Source: GW2011-AR1 sp964384965
GTDB taxonomy: Archaea > Nanobdellota > Nanobdellia > Pacearchaeales > GW2011-AR1
Length of the DNA: 64,000 nucleotides
Assembly: GCA_964384965.1 (NCBI GenBank)
Contig: CAYLLR010000001.1
Location: 1-64,000 of the forward strand
Reading direction: 5' to 3'
The first letter of the stretch is position 1; the number at the start of each line of letters is the position of its first letter. The notes under the pieces are model-generated. The model was not told where the DNA came from. It saw only the letters and a program-made list of their open reading frames with translations, and did no database searches. The position numbers and the translations under genes were made by a program. Shown piece by piece: positions 14,749-24,258 of the stretch.

Positions 14749-16638
14749 ATGGCAAAAAAATCGTATAGTGCAGAAAATATAAAAGTCCTGGAAGGATTGG
14801 AGGGTGTCAGAAAACGTCCGGCGATGTATATTGGCGGAACTGGAAAACAGGGATTACATCATTTAGTTTACGAACTTTTAGACAATGCAATTGATGAAGC
14901 ATTAGCCGGATATTGTTCAAATATAAAAGTTGTTTTGCACAAAGATGGTTCTTGTTCAGTTGAGGACGACGGGCGAGGAATCCCTGTAGAAAAACACCCC
15001 ATTTATAAGGTTCCTGCTGTGGAAGTTGCTTTAACTAAGCTACATGCTGGAGGAAAATTTGACAAGGATTCCTATAAGGTTTCAGGGGGTTTACACGGAG
15101 TAGGGGTAAGTTGTGTGAATGCTTTGGCTGAAAAACTTTTTGTGAGGATTAAACGGAATGGTAAAATTTATGAACAGGAATATTCAAGAGGCGTTCCAAA
15201 ATCAAAACTTAAAATTGTAGGAAAAGTTCCAGAAAAAGAAACGGGAACCTTGGTTAGATTTTATCCTGATCCTCAGATTTTTTCAGTTTTGGAATTTGAA
15301 TATAAAATTTTGGAAACGAGGTTTAGGGAGGTGGCATTTTTAAATGCTGGTCTGAAGATAAATTTAAAAGATGAAATAAAAGATAAAAATGAACAATTTT
15401 ATGCGGAAGGGGGTTTGATAGATTTTATGAAATGGATAAATAAATCAAAAGAGGTGATTCATTCAAAGCCGATTTATTTTAAAAAAGAAGTGGATAATGT
15501 TTTGATGGAAATTGTAATTCAATATAATTCGGGTTATCAAGAGAATATTTTTGGATTTGTGAACACAATTAATACTATTGAGGGGGGAACTCATGTTTCG
15601 GGATTGAAAACTGCACTCACAAGGGTTGTTAATGATTATGTTAAGAAAAAAAATCTTTTGAAGAATGGGGATACTCTTGTTGGAGATGACGCAAGGGAAG
15701 GCCTTACTGCAATTATTAGTATAAAAATTCCCGACCCCCAATTTGAAGGACAGACTAAAAGTAAATTAGGGAATTCTGAGATAAAAGGTTATGTCGATTC
15801 GGCAGTTACTCTTTCTCTTTCAGAGTTTTTTGAGGAGAACCCATCTGTTGCAAAATCGATTGTCCAAAAAGCAATTGATTCTGCTAAGGCACGTCTTGCA
15901 GCTAAAAAAGCAAAGGATTTAGTCCGACGTAAAAATGCCTTTTCGTTAGGGGGGCTTCCCGGAAAATTGGCCGATTGTTCAACTAAAAAGTCAGATGATT
16001 CCGAATTATATTTAGTGGAAGGGGAATCTGCAGGAGGTTCTGCAAAAAATGCTCGGAATAAAGAAGTTCAAGCCATTCTTGGTCTTAAAGGAAAGATCTT
16101 AAATGTCGAGAAAGCCAATCCATCAAGAGTTCTTTCAAGCGAAGAGATTACGAATATGATTACTGCTATTGGGACAGGGGTTGGTGAATCTTTTGACATT
16201 TCAAGATTAAGATATAAAAGAGTTATAATTATGACGGATGCGGATGTTGATGGAGAGCATATTAAAACACTTCTTTTGACTTTCTTTTTTAGATTTATGC
16301 CTCAGTTAATTGAGCATGGACATGTTTATGTTGCAATGCCCCCTCTTTATAGGATTCGAAAGAAAAAAGATTATTATGTCTATTCTGATGAGGAATTGGA
16401 TAAAGAAACAAAAAATATTGAGAATGCGAATGTTACACGTTTTAAAGGTTTAGGAGAAATGAGTTCGGAGCAACTTTGGAAAACGACGATGAATCCGAAA
16501 ACGAGGAAGATAAAACGAATTTTTATAGAAGATGCCGTAGAAGCGGACAGAGTTTTTTCAATGCTCATGGGGGGAGATGTTCAGGGGAGGAAAGAGTTTA
16601 TTGCAGAAAATGCACATGAAGCGGAGTTGGATATTTAA
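14749..16638 (+). CDS. gyrB: DNA gyrase subunit B
   Basis: The GHKL ATPase shows YELLDNAIDEA (E42 to A51), DDGRGIP (73-79) and GLHGVGVSCVNAL (about 114-126). The TOPRIM domain has EGESAGGSAKNARN (about 423-436) and MTDADVDGEHI (495-505), and the C-terminus LMGGDVQGRKEFI is canonical. With GyrA it supercoils DNA negatively using ATP. At 629 residues it is compact and lacks the insert of enterobacterial GyrB. Gyrase in archaea is of bacterial origin. gyrA follows after five intervening genes. Confidence 0.95.
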   Translation: MAKKSYSAENIKVLEGLEGVRKRPAMYIGGTGKQGLHHLVYELLDNAIDEALAGYCSNIKVVLHKDGSCSVEDDGRGIPVEKHPIYKVPAVEVALTKLHAGGKFDKDSYKVSGGLHGVGVSCVNALAEKLFVRIKRNGKIYEQEYSRGVPKSKLKIVGKVPEKETGTLVRFYPDPQIFSVLEFEYKILETRFREVAFLNAGLKINLKDEIKDKNEQFYAEGGLIDFMKWINKSKEVIHSKPIYFKKEVDNVLMEIVIQYNSGYQENIFGFVNTINTIEGGTHVSGLKTALTRVVNDYVKKKNLLKNGDTLVGDDAREGLTAIISIKIPDPQFEGQTKSKLGNSEIKGYVDSAVTLSLSEFFEENPSVAKSIVQKAIDSAKARLAAKKAKDLVRRKNAFSLGGLPGKLADCSTKKSDDSELYLVEGESAGGSAKNARNKEVQAILGLKGKILNVEKANPSRVLSSEEITNMITAIGTGVGESFDISRLRYKRVIIMTDADVDGEHIKTLLLTFFFRFMPQLIEHGHVYVAMPPLYRIRKKKDYYVYSDEELDKETKNIENANVTRFKGLGEMSSEQLWKTTMNPKTRKIKRIFIEDAVEADRVFSMLMGGDVQGRKEFIAENAHEAELDI

Positions 16639-16639
16639 A

Positions 16640-17065
16640 ATGGAATGCAAATATTGTAAGATAGATGAAAATCTTTTGATTAAAAGATTTGATAGTTGGA
16701 ATGTTTTGATTAATTCTAATCAGTATTTCTTAGGGAGACAATCAATTAGTTTGAAAAGACGTGTTGAGGAATTAACAGATATAACAAATTTGGAAAGAGA
16801 TGAATTATTTTATATAATGAAAAAATCAAAAGATATAGTCACTAATTTATTTGATGCAAACTTGTTTAATTATTTTGTTGCAGAAAACATAACAAAACAT
16901 TTACACATTCATTTAATTCCGAGGTATAATCATAGTGTTAATTTTGAAGGATATCTATTCAAAGATGAATTGTGTGGAAAGAATCATTCTTTTTATCCAA
17001 GAGATTTTAAAATAGATGAAAATTTATTGGAAAAAATTAAAAATAAAATAATAGAGAAATTATAA
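16640..17065 (+). CDS. HIT-family nucleotide-binding hydrolase
   Basis: The catalytic histidine triad KHLHIHLIPRY (H87, H89, H91) is intact, and the N-terminal CKYCKIDE (Cys3, Cys6) resembles the half zinc site often found in HIT proteins. Family members hydrolyse or transfer nucleotides (AMP-lysine, ADP-sulphate, Ap4A and others); the substrate here is open. The start ATG lies one base after the gyrB stop, so co-transcription with gyrB is likely. Confidence 0.8.
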   Translation: MECKYCKIDENLLIKRFDSWNVLINSNQYFLGRQSISLKRRVEELTDITNLERDELFYIMKKSKDIVTNLFDANLFNYFVAENITKHLHIHLIPRYNHSVNFEGYLFKDELCGKNHSFYPRDFKIDENLLEKIKNKIIEKL

Positions 17066-17067
17066 AA

Positions 17068-17760
17068 ATGATGTCCAAAAATAAAATTAAGGCGTTGATT
17101 TTTGATATTGGAGGTGTTTTAGAGCTTGAAAAAATTTCTCCATCAATTAATGGGAAAAAAGATTTTGTGAATCTTGGAGTTCATGAATATATTGCTAAAA
17201 AATTAAAAATCAGTGTCGATCAATGGTTCGATTCTATCGATAGTACTTATGCAGATTCTGTTGAAGGAAAAATCTCTGAAAAAGAGGTTATTAGTATTTT
17301 ATCTAAAAATTTGAAAGTTAAACCAAAAAAATTGATAAAGGTAGTTGTTAAATCATATAAGAAAAATTTTGTTAGGAATAAATCTCTTTATAAATTTGCA
17401 TTTAATGCAAAGAAGGAAGGTTATAAAATTGCTATTTTATCAGATCAATGGCATTTATCTAAGAAGGCTCTTGTCGACGATAAACTTATGAAAAATTTTG
17501 ATGCTGTGGTGATTTCTTCCGATGTAGGGATTAGAAAACCATCTCAAAAAATTTACAAATTAGTTTTAAAAGAACTAAAAATCAAACCAAATTATGCAGT
17601 TTTTATTGATAACCAAGAATGGAATATAAAAGCAGCAAGGAAATTGGGAATAAATACTATTTTATATAAAAACAACAAACAAGTTTTTGAAGATTTAAAT
17701 AAATTGGGAATTAAAATTGGGAAACAAGATGGCAAAAAAATCAAAAGTAAAAACTCCTGA
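17068..17760 (+). CDS. HAD-superfamily hydrolase, subfamily IA type
   Basis: Motif I is LIFDIGGVLE (nucleophile Asp about 15; the position two after is Gly, the DxGGV variant), motif II AILSDQW, motif III lies in SSDVGIRKPSQKIY with the catalytic Lys, and motif IV is FIDNQEWNIKAARKLGI. A helical cap fills residues ~35-100. It is probably a phosphatase on a small phosphorylated metabolite. The gene follows the HIT gene by two bases and overlaps the zinc-ribbon gene by 32 nt. Confidence 0.78.
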   Translation: MMSKNKIKALIFDIGGVLELEKISPSINGKKDFVNLGVHEYIAKKLKISVDQWFDSIDSTYADSVEGKISEKEVISILSKNLKVKPKKLIKVVVKSYKKNFVRNKSLYKFAFNAKKEGYKIAILSDQWHLSKKALVDDKLMKNFDAVVISSDVGIRKPSQKIYKLVLKELKIKPNYAVFIDNQEWNIKAARKLGINTILYKNNKQVFEDLNKLGIKIGKQDGKKIKSKNS

Positions 17761-18019
17761 TTGGATTTTGGAAGGTTATGATTCTCCAGAAGAGTATGAA
17801 AAAGCCAAAGGAATCAAGGTTAAAAAGAAAAAAGGGAAGACTTTTAAAATTAGGTATTGTCCGAAGTGTAATTCAGATGAACTAAAAGTTGTTATTGGTG
17901 AAATTGGGGTTTGGAAATGTAAGAGTTGTAAATTTGAGGGAAGTGAAGTCAATGAGGAAGAATTAAATGAAGAGGAATTTATGAAATATTTGGACGAAAA
18001 AGGGGAGGAGGTTTCTTGA
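17729..18019 (+). CDS. Zinc-ribbon protein with acidic tail
   Basis: Two CxxC pairs, CPKCNSDEL (about 45-48) and WKCKSCKFEG (about 65-68), form a rubredoxin-like zinc ribbon. An N-terminal PDWILEGYDSPEEYEKAKG segment and a strongly acidic C-terminus flank it. Such small ribbons recur in DPANN genomes and might assist transcription or RNA work; this is inference. ATG 17729 is preferred to the upstream TTG. The stop overlaps the next start as TTGA. Confidence 0.65.
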   Translation: MAKKSKVKTPDWILEGYDSPEEYEKAKGIKVKKKKGKTFKIRYCPKCNSDELKVVIGEIGVWKCKSCKFEGSEVNEEELNEEEFMKYLDEKGEEVS

Positions 18020-18222
18020 AAGTGAAAAAGAAAAATATTAAGCTAAATGAGTTGGAATCGACAGGCATTGGTCCAATCAATTACGTCTATGGGGATTATA
18101 ATAATTATAATGAAATGATTGATAAATATGATGATATTAGATTATCTGTTTATTATAGAAAAAATTGGTTGAATAATAAAAAGATAAATTTTGAATTAAA
18201 TATCTTGAAAAAAGTATTTTAA
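18016..18222 (+). CDS. Short protein of unknown function upstream of gyrA
   Basis: A 68-residue Asn/Tyr-rich frame that starts with TTG overlapping the previous stop (TTGA); GTG 18022 is an alternative. It includes TGIGPINYVYGDYNNYNEMIDKYDDIRLSVYYRKN. No family is recognised. Tight placement between two genes on the same strand is the main support. Confidence 0.4.
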   Translation: MKVKKKNIKLNELESTGIGPINYVYGDYNNYNEMIDKYDDIRLSVYYRKNWLNNKKINFELNILKKVF

Positions 18223-18237
18223 AGATACAAATAAAAA

Positions 18238-20736
18238 ATGACAAAAGAAGAACAAAAAAAATTAGAAGAATCACAGGTTGAGCAGAATCCTAAAGATGTT
18301 CAGGTCGGAGAATCCTTTGCAGGAGAAGGGGTTTTTTTGGATGAAGAAGGGGTGATTAATTCAGAGGTTACTTCTGAAATGAAGAAGGCTTATCTTGATT
18401 ATGCAATGAGTGTAATTGTTTCTCGTGCGATTCCCTCTATTGAGGATGGAATGAAACCTGTTCAAAGAAGGATTCTTTATTCGATGCAACAGATGGGTTT
18501 GAAACCTAATACCCAAACTAAAAAATCAGCAAGAATCGTCGGGGACGTAATTGGTAAATATCACCCTCATGGAGATACGGCGGTTTATGATGCAATGGTA
18601 AGGATGGCTCAAGATTTTTCACTTCGTTATCCTTTGGTTTATGGTCAGGGAAATTTTGGTTCTATCGATGGAGATCCTCCTGCTGCTTATAGATATACCG
18701 AAGCAAAAATGGAAAAGCTTGCGGAAGAACTTTTAGAAGATATAGATAAAGAAACTGTTGAGTTTTTACCAAATTTTGATAATTCTTTAAAAGAGCCCAA
18801 ATTACTCCCTGGAAAATTGCCTGCTTTAATGCTTAATGGTGCGACAGGTATTGCGGTGGGTATGGCTACAAATATTCCTCCCCACAATTTGAAAGAAGTT
18901 AGTGATGCAATAGTAAAGTACATTGATAATCCAAAAATAGAATTGGATGAATTAATGGATGTTATTACGGGTCCTGATTTTCCGACGGGAGGATTAGTTC
19001 AAGGAGATATGAAAGAACTTTATAGAACCGGAAGAGGAAGGTTGGTTATGAGAGGCAAGGTAGATTATGAAAGTACGAAGAAAAGAGAATTAGTCGTTAT
19101 AACCGAGATTCCTTATATGGTCAATAAATCCTCTTTGATTACTCAAATTGCGAACCTTGTAAGAGATAAAAAAATCAAAGATATTTCGGATTTAAGAGAT
19201 GAATCAAATAGGGGAAAAATCAGAATTGTTCTGGAATTGAGGAAAGGGGCTAGTCCGAAATTTGTGACTAATGCTTTGTATAAATATACTCGGCTCCAGG
19301 ATTCTTTTAACGTTAATTTTTTAGCTCTCGTAAACGGGAAACCGAAAATTTTAGGACTTCTGGATGTTTTAGAAAATTATCTATCTTATAGGAAAAAAAT
19401 TATTTCCAATAGGACTAAATATGAATTAAAAAAGGCGAAATTTAGGCAAGAGATAGTTGAAGGTCTTCTTAGAGCTTTAGAGAATATTGATAGAGTAATA
19501 AAAATAATTCGTTTTGGTGAAAATCCTTCAAAGGAGCTGAAACTTAAATTCAATTTTACAGCTAACCAAATTAAAGCAATTCTTGAGACTCGTTTGAGAC
19601 AATTGACCTCTTTGGAAAATGAAAAATTAAGAAATGAATTTAAAGAGTTAGAAAAGAAAATTAAGAGGTATGAGAAAATTTTGGGGGATGTGAAAGAGGT
19701 TTTAAAAATTATTCGGGAAGAGGTTTTGGAATTAAAAGAAAAATATGGGGATTCCCGTCGAACTCAGGTGTTTAAGAGAAATTTTTCTGAAATTTCTGAA
19801 AAAGATTTGGTTCAAGAAAAAGAAGTTGTTGTTTCAATTACAGAGAAAGGGTATGTGAAACGAATGGATGTCAAAACCTATAAAGAACAGAAAAGAGGTG
19901 GAAAAGGGGTTATAGGGAGCAATCTTACCACGGGAGATTTTACAAAGCAAATCTTAACTTGTTCAACCCACGACCTTTTAATGTTTTTTACTTCAAGAGG
20001 AAGGGTTCTCTGGCTTAAAGCATATAATCTTCCTGAGGCTGAAAGATACGGAAAAGGAAAAGCTTTGATAAATTTACTTGGTTTGAAAGACGAGAAAGTA
20101 ACAAATATAATTTCTGTAAGCAAATTCGAGGATTTTTTAATAATGGCTACGAAAAAAGGAATTGTGAAAAAAATATCTCTTTCGTATTTTTCTAAACCGA
20201 GATTGTCGGGAGTTAAAGCAATTAATCTTCCGTTGGACAATTCAGATAATTTAATAGGGGTTGAGGTTTTGAAAGGGGGTCAAGATATTAGTCTTGCTAC
20301 AAAATTTGGGAAATCAATAAGGTTTAGTTCTGATAAAATTCGTGCAATGGGCAGGGCAAGTTATGGGGTCACGGGAATCAAAATGGCTAAGGGAGATGAA
20401 GTTGTTTCATTAGAAGTTTTAGATAGGGATGCAATTTTTACAATTACTAAAAAAGGGTATGGGAAAAGGACTTCAGTTAAAGATTATCGGAGAACTGCAA
20501 GGGCAGGTAAGGGGGTAATTAATTTAAAGGTAAGCGAAAAAACTGGAGAAGTTGTGAATACGGTTTCTGTAAACGATGGAGATTCAATTATAATAACAAC
20601 GGCAAAAGGGCAGGTCATTCGGACTAGTTTAAAGGACATAAGAGTAATGGGGCGCGCTGCTCAGGGAGTAAGAATAGTAAAACTTCAAGTAGGGGATTCC
20701 GTAACAGACGTTATAAGAGTTCACGACGAGGAATAA
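18238..20736 (+). CDS. gyrA: DNA gyrase subunit A
   Basis: The breakage domain is intact: KSARIVGDVIGKYHPHGDTAVYDAMVRMAQDF, then AAYRYTE with the catalytic Tyr at 153, preceded by QGNFGS. The C-terminal pinwheel follows from about residue 525, with the GyrA box QKRGGKG at 551-557, which marks gyrase rather than topoisomerase IV. Six blade-like repeats (RMDVKT, KGIVKKI, GYGKRTS, GQVIRTS among them) are visible. There is an extra acidic N-terminal stretch of ~40 residues. It forms A2B2 with GyrB. It is the last gene of the gyrB-gyrA run. Confidence 0.95.
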   Translation: MTKEEQKKLEESQVEQNPKDVQVGESFAGEGVFLDEEGVINSEVTSEMKKAYLDYAMSVIVSRAIPSIEDGMKPVQRRILYSMQQMGLKPNTQTKKSARIVGDVIGKYHPHGDTAVYDAMVRMAQDFSLRYPLVYGQGNFGSIDGDPPAAYRYTEAKMEKLAEELLEDIDKETVEFLPNFDNSLKEPKLLPGKLPALMLNGATGIAVGMATNIPPHNLKEVSDAIVKYIDNPKIELDELMDVITGPDFPTGGLVQGDMKELYRTGRGRLVMRGKVDYESTKKRELVVITEIPYMVNKSSLITQIANLVRDKKIKDISDLRDESNRGKIRIVLELRKGASPKFVTNALYKYTRLQDSFNVNFLALVNGKPKILGLLDVLENYLSYRKKIISNRTKYELKKAKFRQEIVEGLLRALENIDRVIKIIRFGENPSKELKLKFNFTANQIKAILETRLRQLTSLENEKLRNEFKELEKKIKRYEKILGDVKEVLKIIREEVLELKEKYGDSRRTQVFKRNFSEISEKDLVQEKEVVVSITEKGYVKRMDVKTYKEQKRGGKGVIGSNLTTGDFTKQILTCSTHDLLMFFTSRGRVLWLKAYNLPEAERYGKGKALINLLGLKDEKVTNIISVSKFEDFLIMATKKGIVKKISLSYFSKPRLSGVKAINLPLDNSDNLIGVEVLKGGQDISLATKFGKSIRFSSDKIRAMGRASYGVTGIKMAKGDEVVSLEVLDRDAIFTITKKGYGKRTSVKDYRRTARAGKGVINLKVSEKTGEVVNTVSVNDGDSIIITTAKGQVIRTSLKDIRVMGRAAQGVRIVKLQVGDSVTDVIRVHDEE

Positions 20737-20742
20737 TATAAT

Positions 20743-22269
20743 TTAATTTTTACTAATTTTGAACTTTTCGTTAGGGATTTTGAACTTCTCGATTATTTCT
20801 CTGTTTTCTTTTGAATTTTTAATATATATAATTACAAAATCATCTACATATATCGGAATCCATGTGGGATCTTTTAGTCTTTCAATTAAAAATTGTTGGC
20901 CCCAGGGAGTCATATCTTTTCTATAAAAATATATTATATTTAGATTATATTTTTTTTCGTATTTTTTCCAAACTTCTTTATTTTCTTGTATTGGAATATA
21001 AACTTCTTTGAAAAATTTTACAGAATATGCTTCTGGACGATTATCTACAAAAACTTTTTCTTTTGGAAATAAATTTAGTATGAGATATCCCCCTATATCA
21101 TAATTATTAAATATTGGGCCTTCTAAATTATTTTCTTTAAAAAAAGTAATGGAGTTTAAATTATTATTTAGAAGTCCAATTCCTGTTGAGGGATTTAAGG
21201 AAAAATAATTTAATCCTGCAATTATAAATGTAATGATTATAACTATAGAAATTGAAATTATTTTTAAGATTTGTTTTTTTGTTAATTTATTATAAAAACT
21301 CTTTAAATTTTCAGATAATATCGGAATTAAAACTAATCCAAATATTGTTATGTTTCTTGTCATTTTCCATGCTAAAGTTCCAAAAAATAAGAATAAGAGA
21401 ATATTAAGCACATTTTCTTTAATGGTTTTTTTTGATATGAAAAAACTAATGGTTCCTAATAAGAAAATTAATTCAAAATAGAGATAAAGTGGATTGTAAA
21501 ATCTGGTTTGCATAAAAATAATGCTCATGTTTTCTGCAAGAAGATATCCATATTCCCTGAAGATTAAAAGCGGTTCTAACAGGCCCTTTATGAAAAAGGG
21601 ATTAATGAGTGAGGCCAAAATTAGTCCTCCAAGCAAAATTAAATATTTTTTGAATTTTTCTTTTTTGTTAAAGTAACTGTGGATTGTGAAAAAGGAAGCG
21701 ATACTTATTCCAAAAATGAAAAATATGTGAATGTTTACCCAAATTATTTGGGTTGGGATTAAAATTAAAAGTAATTTTTTATATTTAATTTTATTTTTTT
21801 CAAATTTAAAGAGCAAAAAGTAATAAAATGCTAAGAAGAAATAACTAAGGACTTCCGGTCTTATTTCTTTTCTATGGATTATGAGGGGGATTAATAAAAT
21901 AGTGAGAAAAATTGCAAGTTTATAGTCTCCTTTTTCTTTTGCCAGAATAAAAAATAGCATGAATGATAAGAGATATATTAAAATGTTTATTAGGGATAGT
22001 CCTTGGAATCCAGTCAATTTCCAAATCAAATAAGCAATAGCTCCATACCCCCAATGATGGGTTATTGTTGGATAATTATTTTCTGTGTAAGAGTAAAAAT
22101 TTGTTGATAGTATTTTTCCTTCGTTGAAGAATATTTCTCCGTTTTTTATGTGTCTTCCTATGTCTGAGTTTGAGAGATTTATTTTTTGAGCATAAGAAAG
22201 TGAAAGAATAATTATTAAAAAAACTAAAGGAATTAATTTTTTGTAATTTTTTTTTGAGTCCTTTTTCAT
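20743..22269 (-). CDS. Polytopic membrane protein, probable GT-C-type glycosyltransferase
   Basis: At least ten hydrophobic helices span the 508 residues. The first loop, NLSNSDIGRHIKNGE with ILSTNFYSYTENN after it, resembles the acidic loop of GT-C enzymes such as dolichyl-phosphate-sugar transferases, with Asp37 and His41 as candidate metal or catalytic residues. The C-terminal ~110 residues are extracytoplasmic (FNNYDIGGYLILNLFPKEKVFVDNRPEAY). A role in glycosylating surface proteins would fit the sequon-rich proteins nearby and the adjacent GT2 gene; this is inference. It converges with gyrA and is divergent from the GT2 gene. Confidence 0.6.
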   Translation of the reverse strand: MKKDSKKNYKKLIPLVFLIIILSLSYAQKINLSNSDIGRHIKNGEIFFNEGKILSTNFYSYTENNYPTITHHWGYGAIAYLIWKLTGFQGLSLINILIYLLSFMLFFILAKEKGDYKLAIFLTILLIPLIIHRKEIRPEVLSYFFLAFYYFLLFKFEKNKIKYKKLLLILIPTQIIWVNIHIFFIFGISIASFFTIHSYFNKKEKFKKYLILLGGLILASLINPFFIKGLLEPLLIFREYGYLLAENMSIIFMQTRFYNPLYLYFELIFLLGTISFFISKKTIKENVLNILLFLFFGTLAWKMTRNITIFGLVLIPILSENLKSFYNKLTKKQILKIISISIVIIITFIIAGLNYFSLNPSTGIGLLNNNLNSITFFKENNLEGPIFNNYDIGGYLILNLFPKEKVFVDNRPEAYSVKFFKEVYIPIQENKEVWKKYEKKYNLNIIYFYRKDMTPWGQQFLIERLKDPTWIPIYVDDFVIIYIKNSKENREIIEKFKIPNEKFKISKN

Positions 22270-22339
22270 TACTTTAGAAATAAATGGGTGTTTTTATTTT
22301 TTTAGTAATTAATTTAAATTACGCTTTTGTCATACAATT

Positions 22340-23029
22340 ATGAAAATTAGTGTTTTAATTCCTGTTTATAATGAAGAAAGGACTTTGGTTAATCTTTTTG
22401 AAAAATTGTCTTCTCTAAATATAAAGTACAATAAAGAGATAATTTTTATAAATGATGGTTCTAATGATAATTCTTTAAATTTAATTAAGGGTTTTATTAA
22501 AAAAAATGAAAATATAATTTTAATCAATAGTTTAAAAAATTATGGAAAGGGGTTTTCTATTCGCAAGGGTATTAAAAAATCTAAGGGGGATATTGTTATT
22601 TTTCAGGATGCAGATTTAGAATATGATGTTTTGGATTTAAAGAGGATTCTTGAAGAATTTAAGAAAGAAAAGGTTGAAGTAGTTTATGGTTCTCGATTTT
22701 TGAAGACAAACAGAAAGGGAAATCTTCTTTTTTATTTTGCTAATCGTATTCTTTCTTTAATTACTTCTCTCTTTTATTATGTAAAAATTACCGATATGGA
22801 AACAGGTTACAAAGCATTTAGAAAAGAGGTTTTAGAAAATCTTAATTTAGAGAGTTTTGGTTTTGAAATAGAACCGGAAATAACATCTAAATTATTAAGG
22901 AAGAATTATGAGATTGTGGAGATTCCGATTTCTTATTATCCAAGGAGTAGAAAGTTAGGAAAGAAAATTAAAATTAGGGATGGGTTCCTTGCGGTTAAGA
23001 CTTTGATAAAATATAGGTTTTTTAAATAA
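22340..23029 (+). CDS. Family 2 glycosyltransferase, dolichol-phosphate sugar synthase-like
   Basis: SVLIPVYNEERTL, FINDGSNDNS and QDADLEYD (DxD metal site at about residues 92-94) define a GT-A fold of the DPM1/DPG synthase type; GSRF and TDMETGYKAFRKEV also match, and EIPISYYPR closes the domain. No C-terminal transmembrane helices are present. It should load a sugar on a polyprenyl phosphate at the inner membrane face. It is divergently paired with the putative GT-C gene, which could use its product. A TTTAAATTA box lies about 26 nt before the start. Confidence 0.83.
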   Translation: MKISVLIPVYNEERTLVNLFEKLSSLNIKYNKEIIFINDGSNDNSLNLIKGFIKKNENIILINSLKNYGKGFSIRKGIKKSKGDIVIFQDADLEYDVLDLKRILEEFKKEKVEVVYGSRFLKTNRKGNLLFYFANRILSLITSLFYYVKITDMETGYKAFRKEVLENLNLESFGFEIEPEITSKLLRKNYEIVEIPISYYPRSRKLGKKIKIRDGFLAVKTLIKYRFFK

Positions 23030-23774
23030 AATTTTTAATATTTTCTTTTAATTTGTTAATAAATTTTCCTGAAATTGTTTTTGTTGATTTTTCGAGAGTT
23101 TCAAGATTCAAATTCATTTCTTTTATTATTTTTTTTGCTTCACGTCTTGTTTTTCCATATTTTTTAAGAGTTTTTATTATTGCATTTTTTGTTTTGGATT
23201 CTTTTTCTAAAATTGATTGTAAAACCAATTCTAATTCCGTCGGTTTTTTCCTTTTCAATTGAATCAAGAAAGAATTTACCCTCGGGGAAGGTTTAAATTC
23301 TGATTTGGAAATTTTTTGTATGTAATTAATTTCAAAATAAAGATTTGCAATAATCCCCATTTTGGTTATTTTTTCCTCCAAAATTTTTTTTAGTTTTTCG
23401 CCCACAATTATTGTTATTTCTTTTATCCCTTCTTTGATAGATTTTTGAATTAGTGGTTCTGATATTGAATAAGGAATGTTTGCTACGATTTTATTATTTC
23501 CTTTCCAAGGGTACTTAAGAGCATTTTCAAATATAAATTTTGTATTTTTTAATTTGAGGTTATTAAGAATAGGTTTAAATTTTTTATCTGTTTCAAAAGA
23601 AGTTAGAAATTTGACCTTTGGAGAAATGAGTTTTGTCAATCTTCCGTCTCCTGCCCCAATTTCAATAACTCTATCTTTTTTTGATAATTTGGCCAACGAA
23701 ATTTGCTTTCTTAGAATTTTTTTATTTTCTAAAAAATGTTGTTGTTTTTTTGGATTTGGGGTTGGGGGTTCCAT
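23022..23774 (-). CDS. ksgA: rRNA adenine dimethyltransferase KsgA/Dim1
   Basis: QQHFLENKKILRKQI is the family N-terminal recognition segment, RVIEIGAGDGRL the SAM motif I, and NIPYSISEPLI the catalytic NIPY motif (about 119-122). A C-terminal helical domain (about 180-250) is present. It dimethylates two adjacent adenines in helix 45 of 16S rRNA. At 250 residues it is slightly short. It converges with the GT2 gene, the 3' ends overlapping by eight bases. Confidence 0.9.
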   Translation of the reverse strand: MEPPTPNPKKQQHFLENKKILRKQISLAKLSKKDRVIEIGAGDGRLTKLISPKVKFLTSFETDKKFKPILNNLKLKNTKFIFENALKYPWKGNNKIVANIPYSISEPLIQKSIKEGIKEITIIVGEKLKKILEEKITKMGIIANLYFEINYIQKISKSEFKPSPRVNSFLIQLKRKKPTELELVLQSILEKESKTKNAIIKTLKKYGKTRREAKKIIKEMNLNLETLEKSTKTISGKFINKLKENIKNFI

Positions 23775-23865
23775 TTATTATAAAAAGAAGGGAGAGTTAA
23801 AAGATTTTCTAAAAAAGAATTCGTATTTTGGAGAGTTTTATATAGTTAATTTACTATCTTTTTTT

Positions 23866-24237
23866 ATGGTAAAAGTAATAGTTGATACAAATTTTATTTT
23901 AAATTGTATTAGGAATAAATTTGATTTTTATGAAGGGCTTTTAGAAATGGGGTTTTTAATTTTGGTTCCAAAAGAGGTTATAAAAGAGATTCAACGAATC
24001 ACTATTTCGTCCAAATCTTTAAAATTTAGAGATGAAGCTAAATTGGCTTTAAAATTAATTAGTTTGGGGAATCATCAAGTTATTAGTTGTCCTGGGAAAT
24101 ATGTCGACGCTGGAATCAAAAAATATTTAGATAAACATTTGGATGTATTCCTTGCTACAATGGACAAAGAACTTAAGAAATCGGTTAAGAATAGGAAAAT
24201 TGTTCTTAGGAATAAAAAAAAGTTGGAATTGCAATGA
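23866..24237 (+). CDS. PIN-domain ribonuclease, Fcf1/rRNA-processing-like
   Basis: VIVDTNFILNCIRN (Asp7 with Thr8 and Asn9), a central VPKEVIKEIQRI and LDVFLATMDKEL (late acidic cluster) fit the PIN fold. The layout matches archaeal Fcf1-like PIN proteins linked to rRNA processing more than VapC toxins; no antitoxin gene is adjacent. The frame can be extended far upstream antisense to ksgA, but ATG 23866, directly at the PIN start and preceded by a plausible promoter, is used. The closing segment is basic. Confidence 0.75.
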   Translation: MVKVIVDTNFILNCIRNKFDFYEGLLEMGFLILVPKEVIKEIQRITISSKSLKFRDEAKLALKLISLGNHQVISCPGKYVDAGIKKYLDKHLDVFLATMDKELKKSVKNRKIVLRNKKKLELQ

Positions 24238-24258
24238 CTAATTTTTTGTCGAAATTAA

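Noticed and set aside
23476..23865. N-terminal extension of the PIN protein by 130 residues
   Set aside because: It is antisense to ksgA and low-complexity; the PIN fold begins at ATG 23866.
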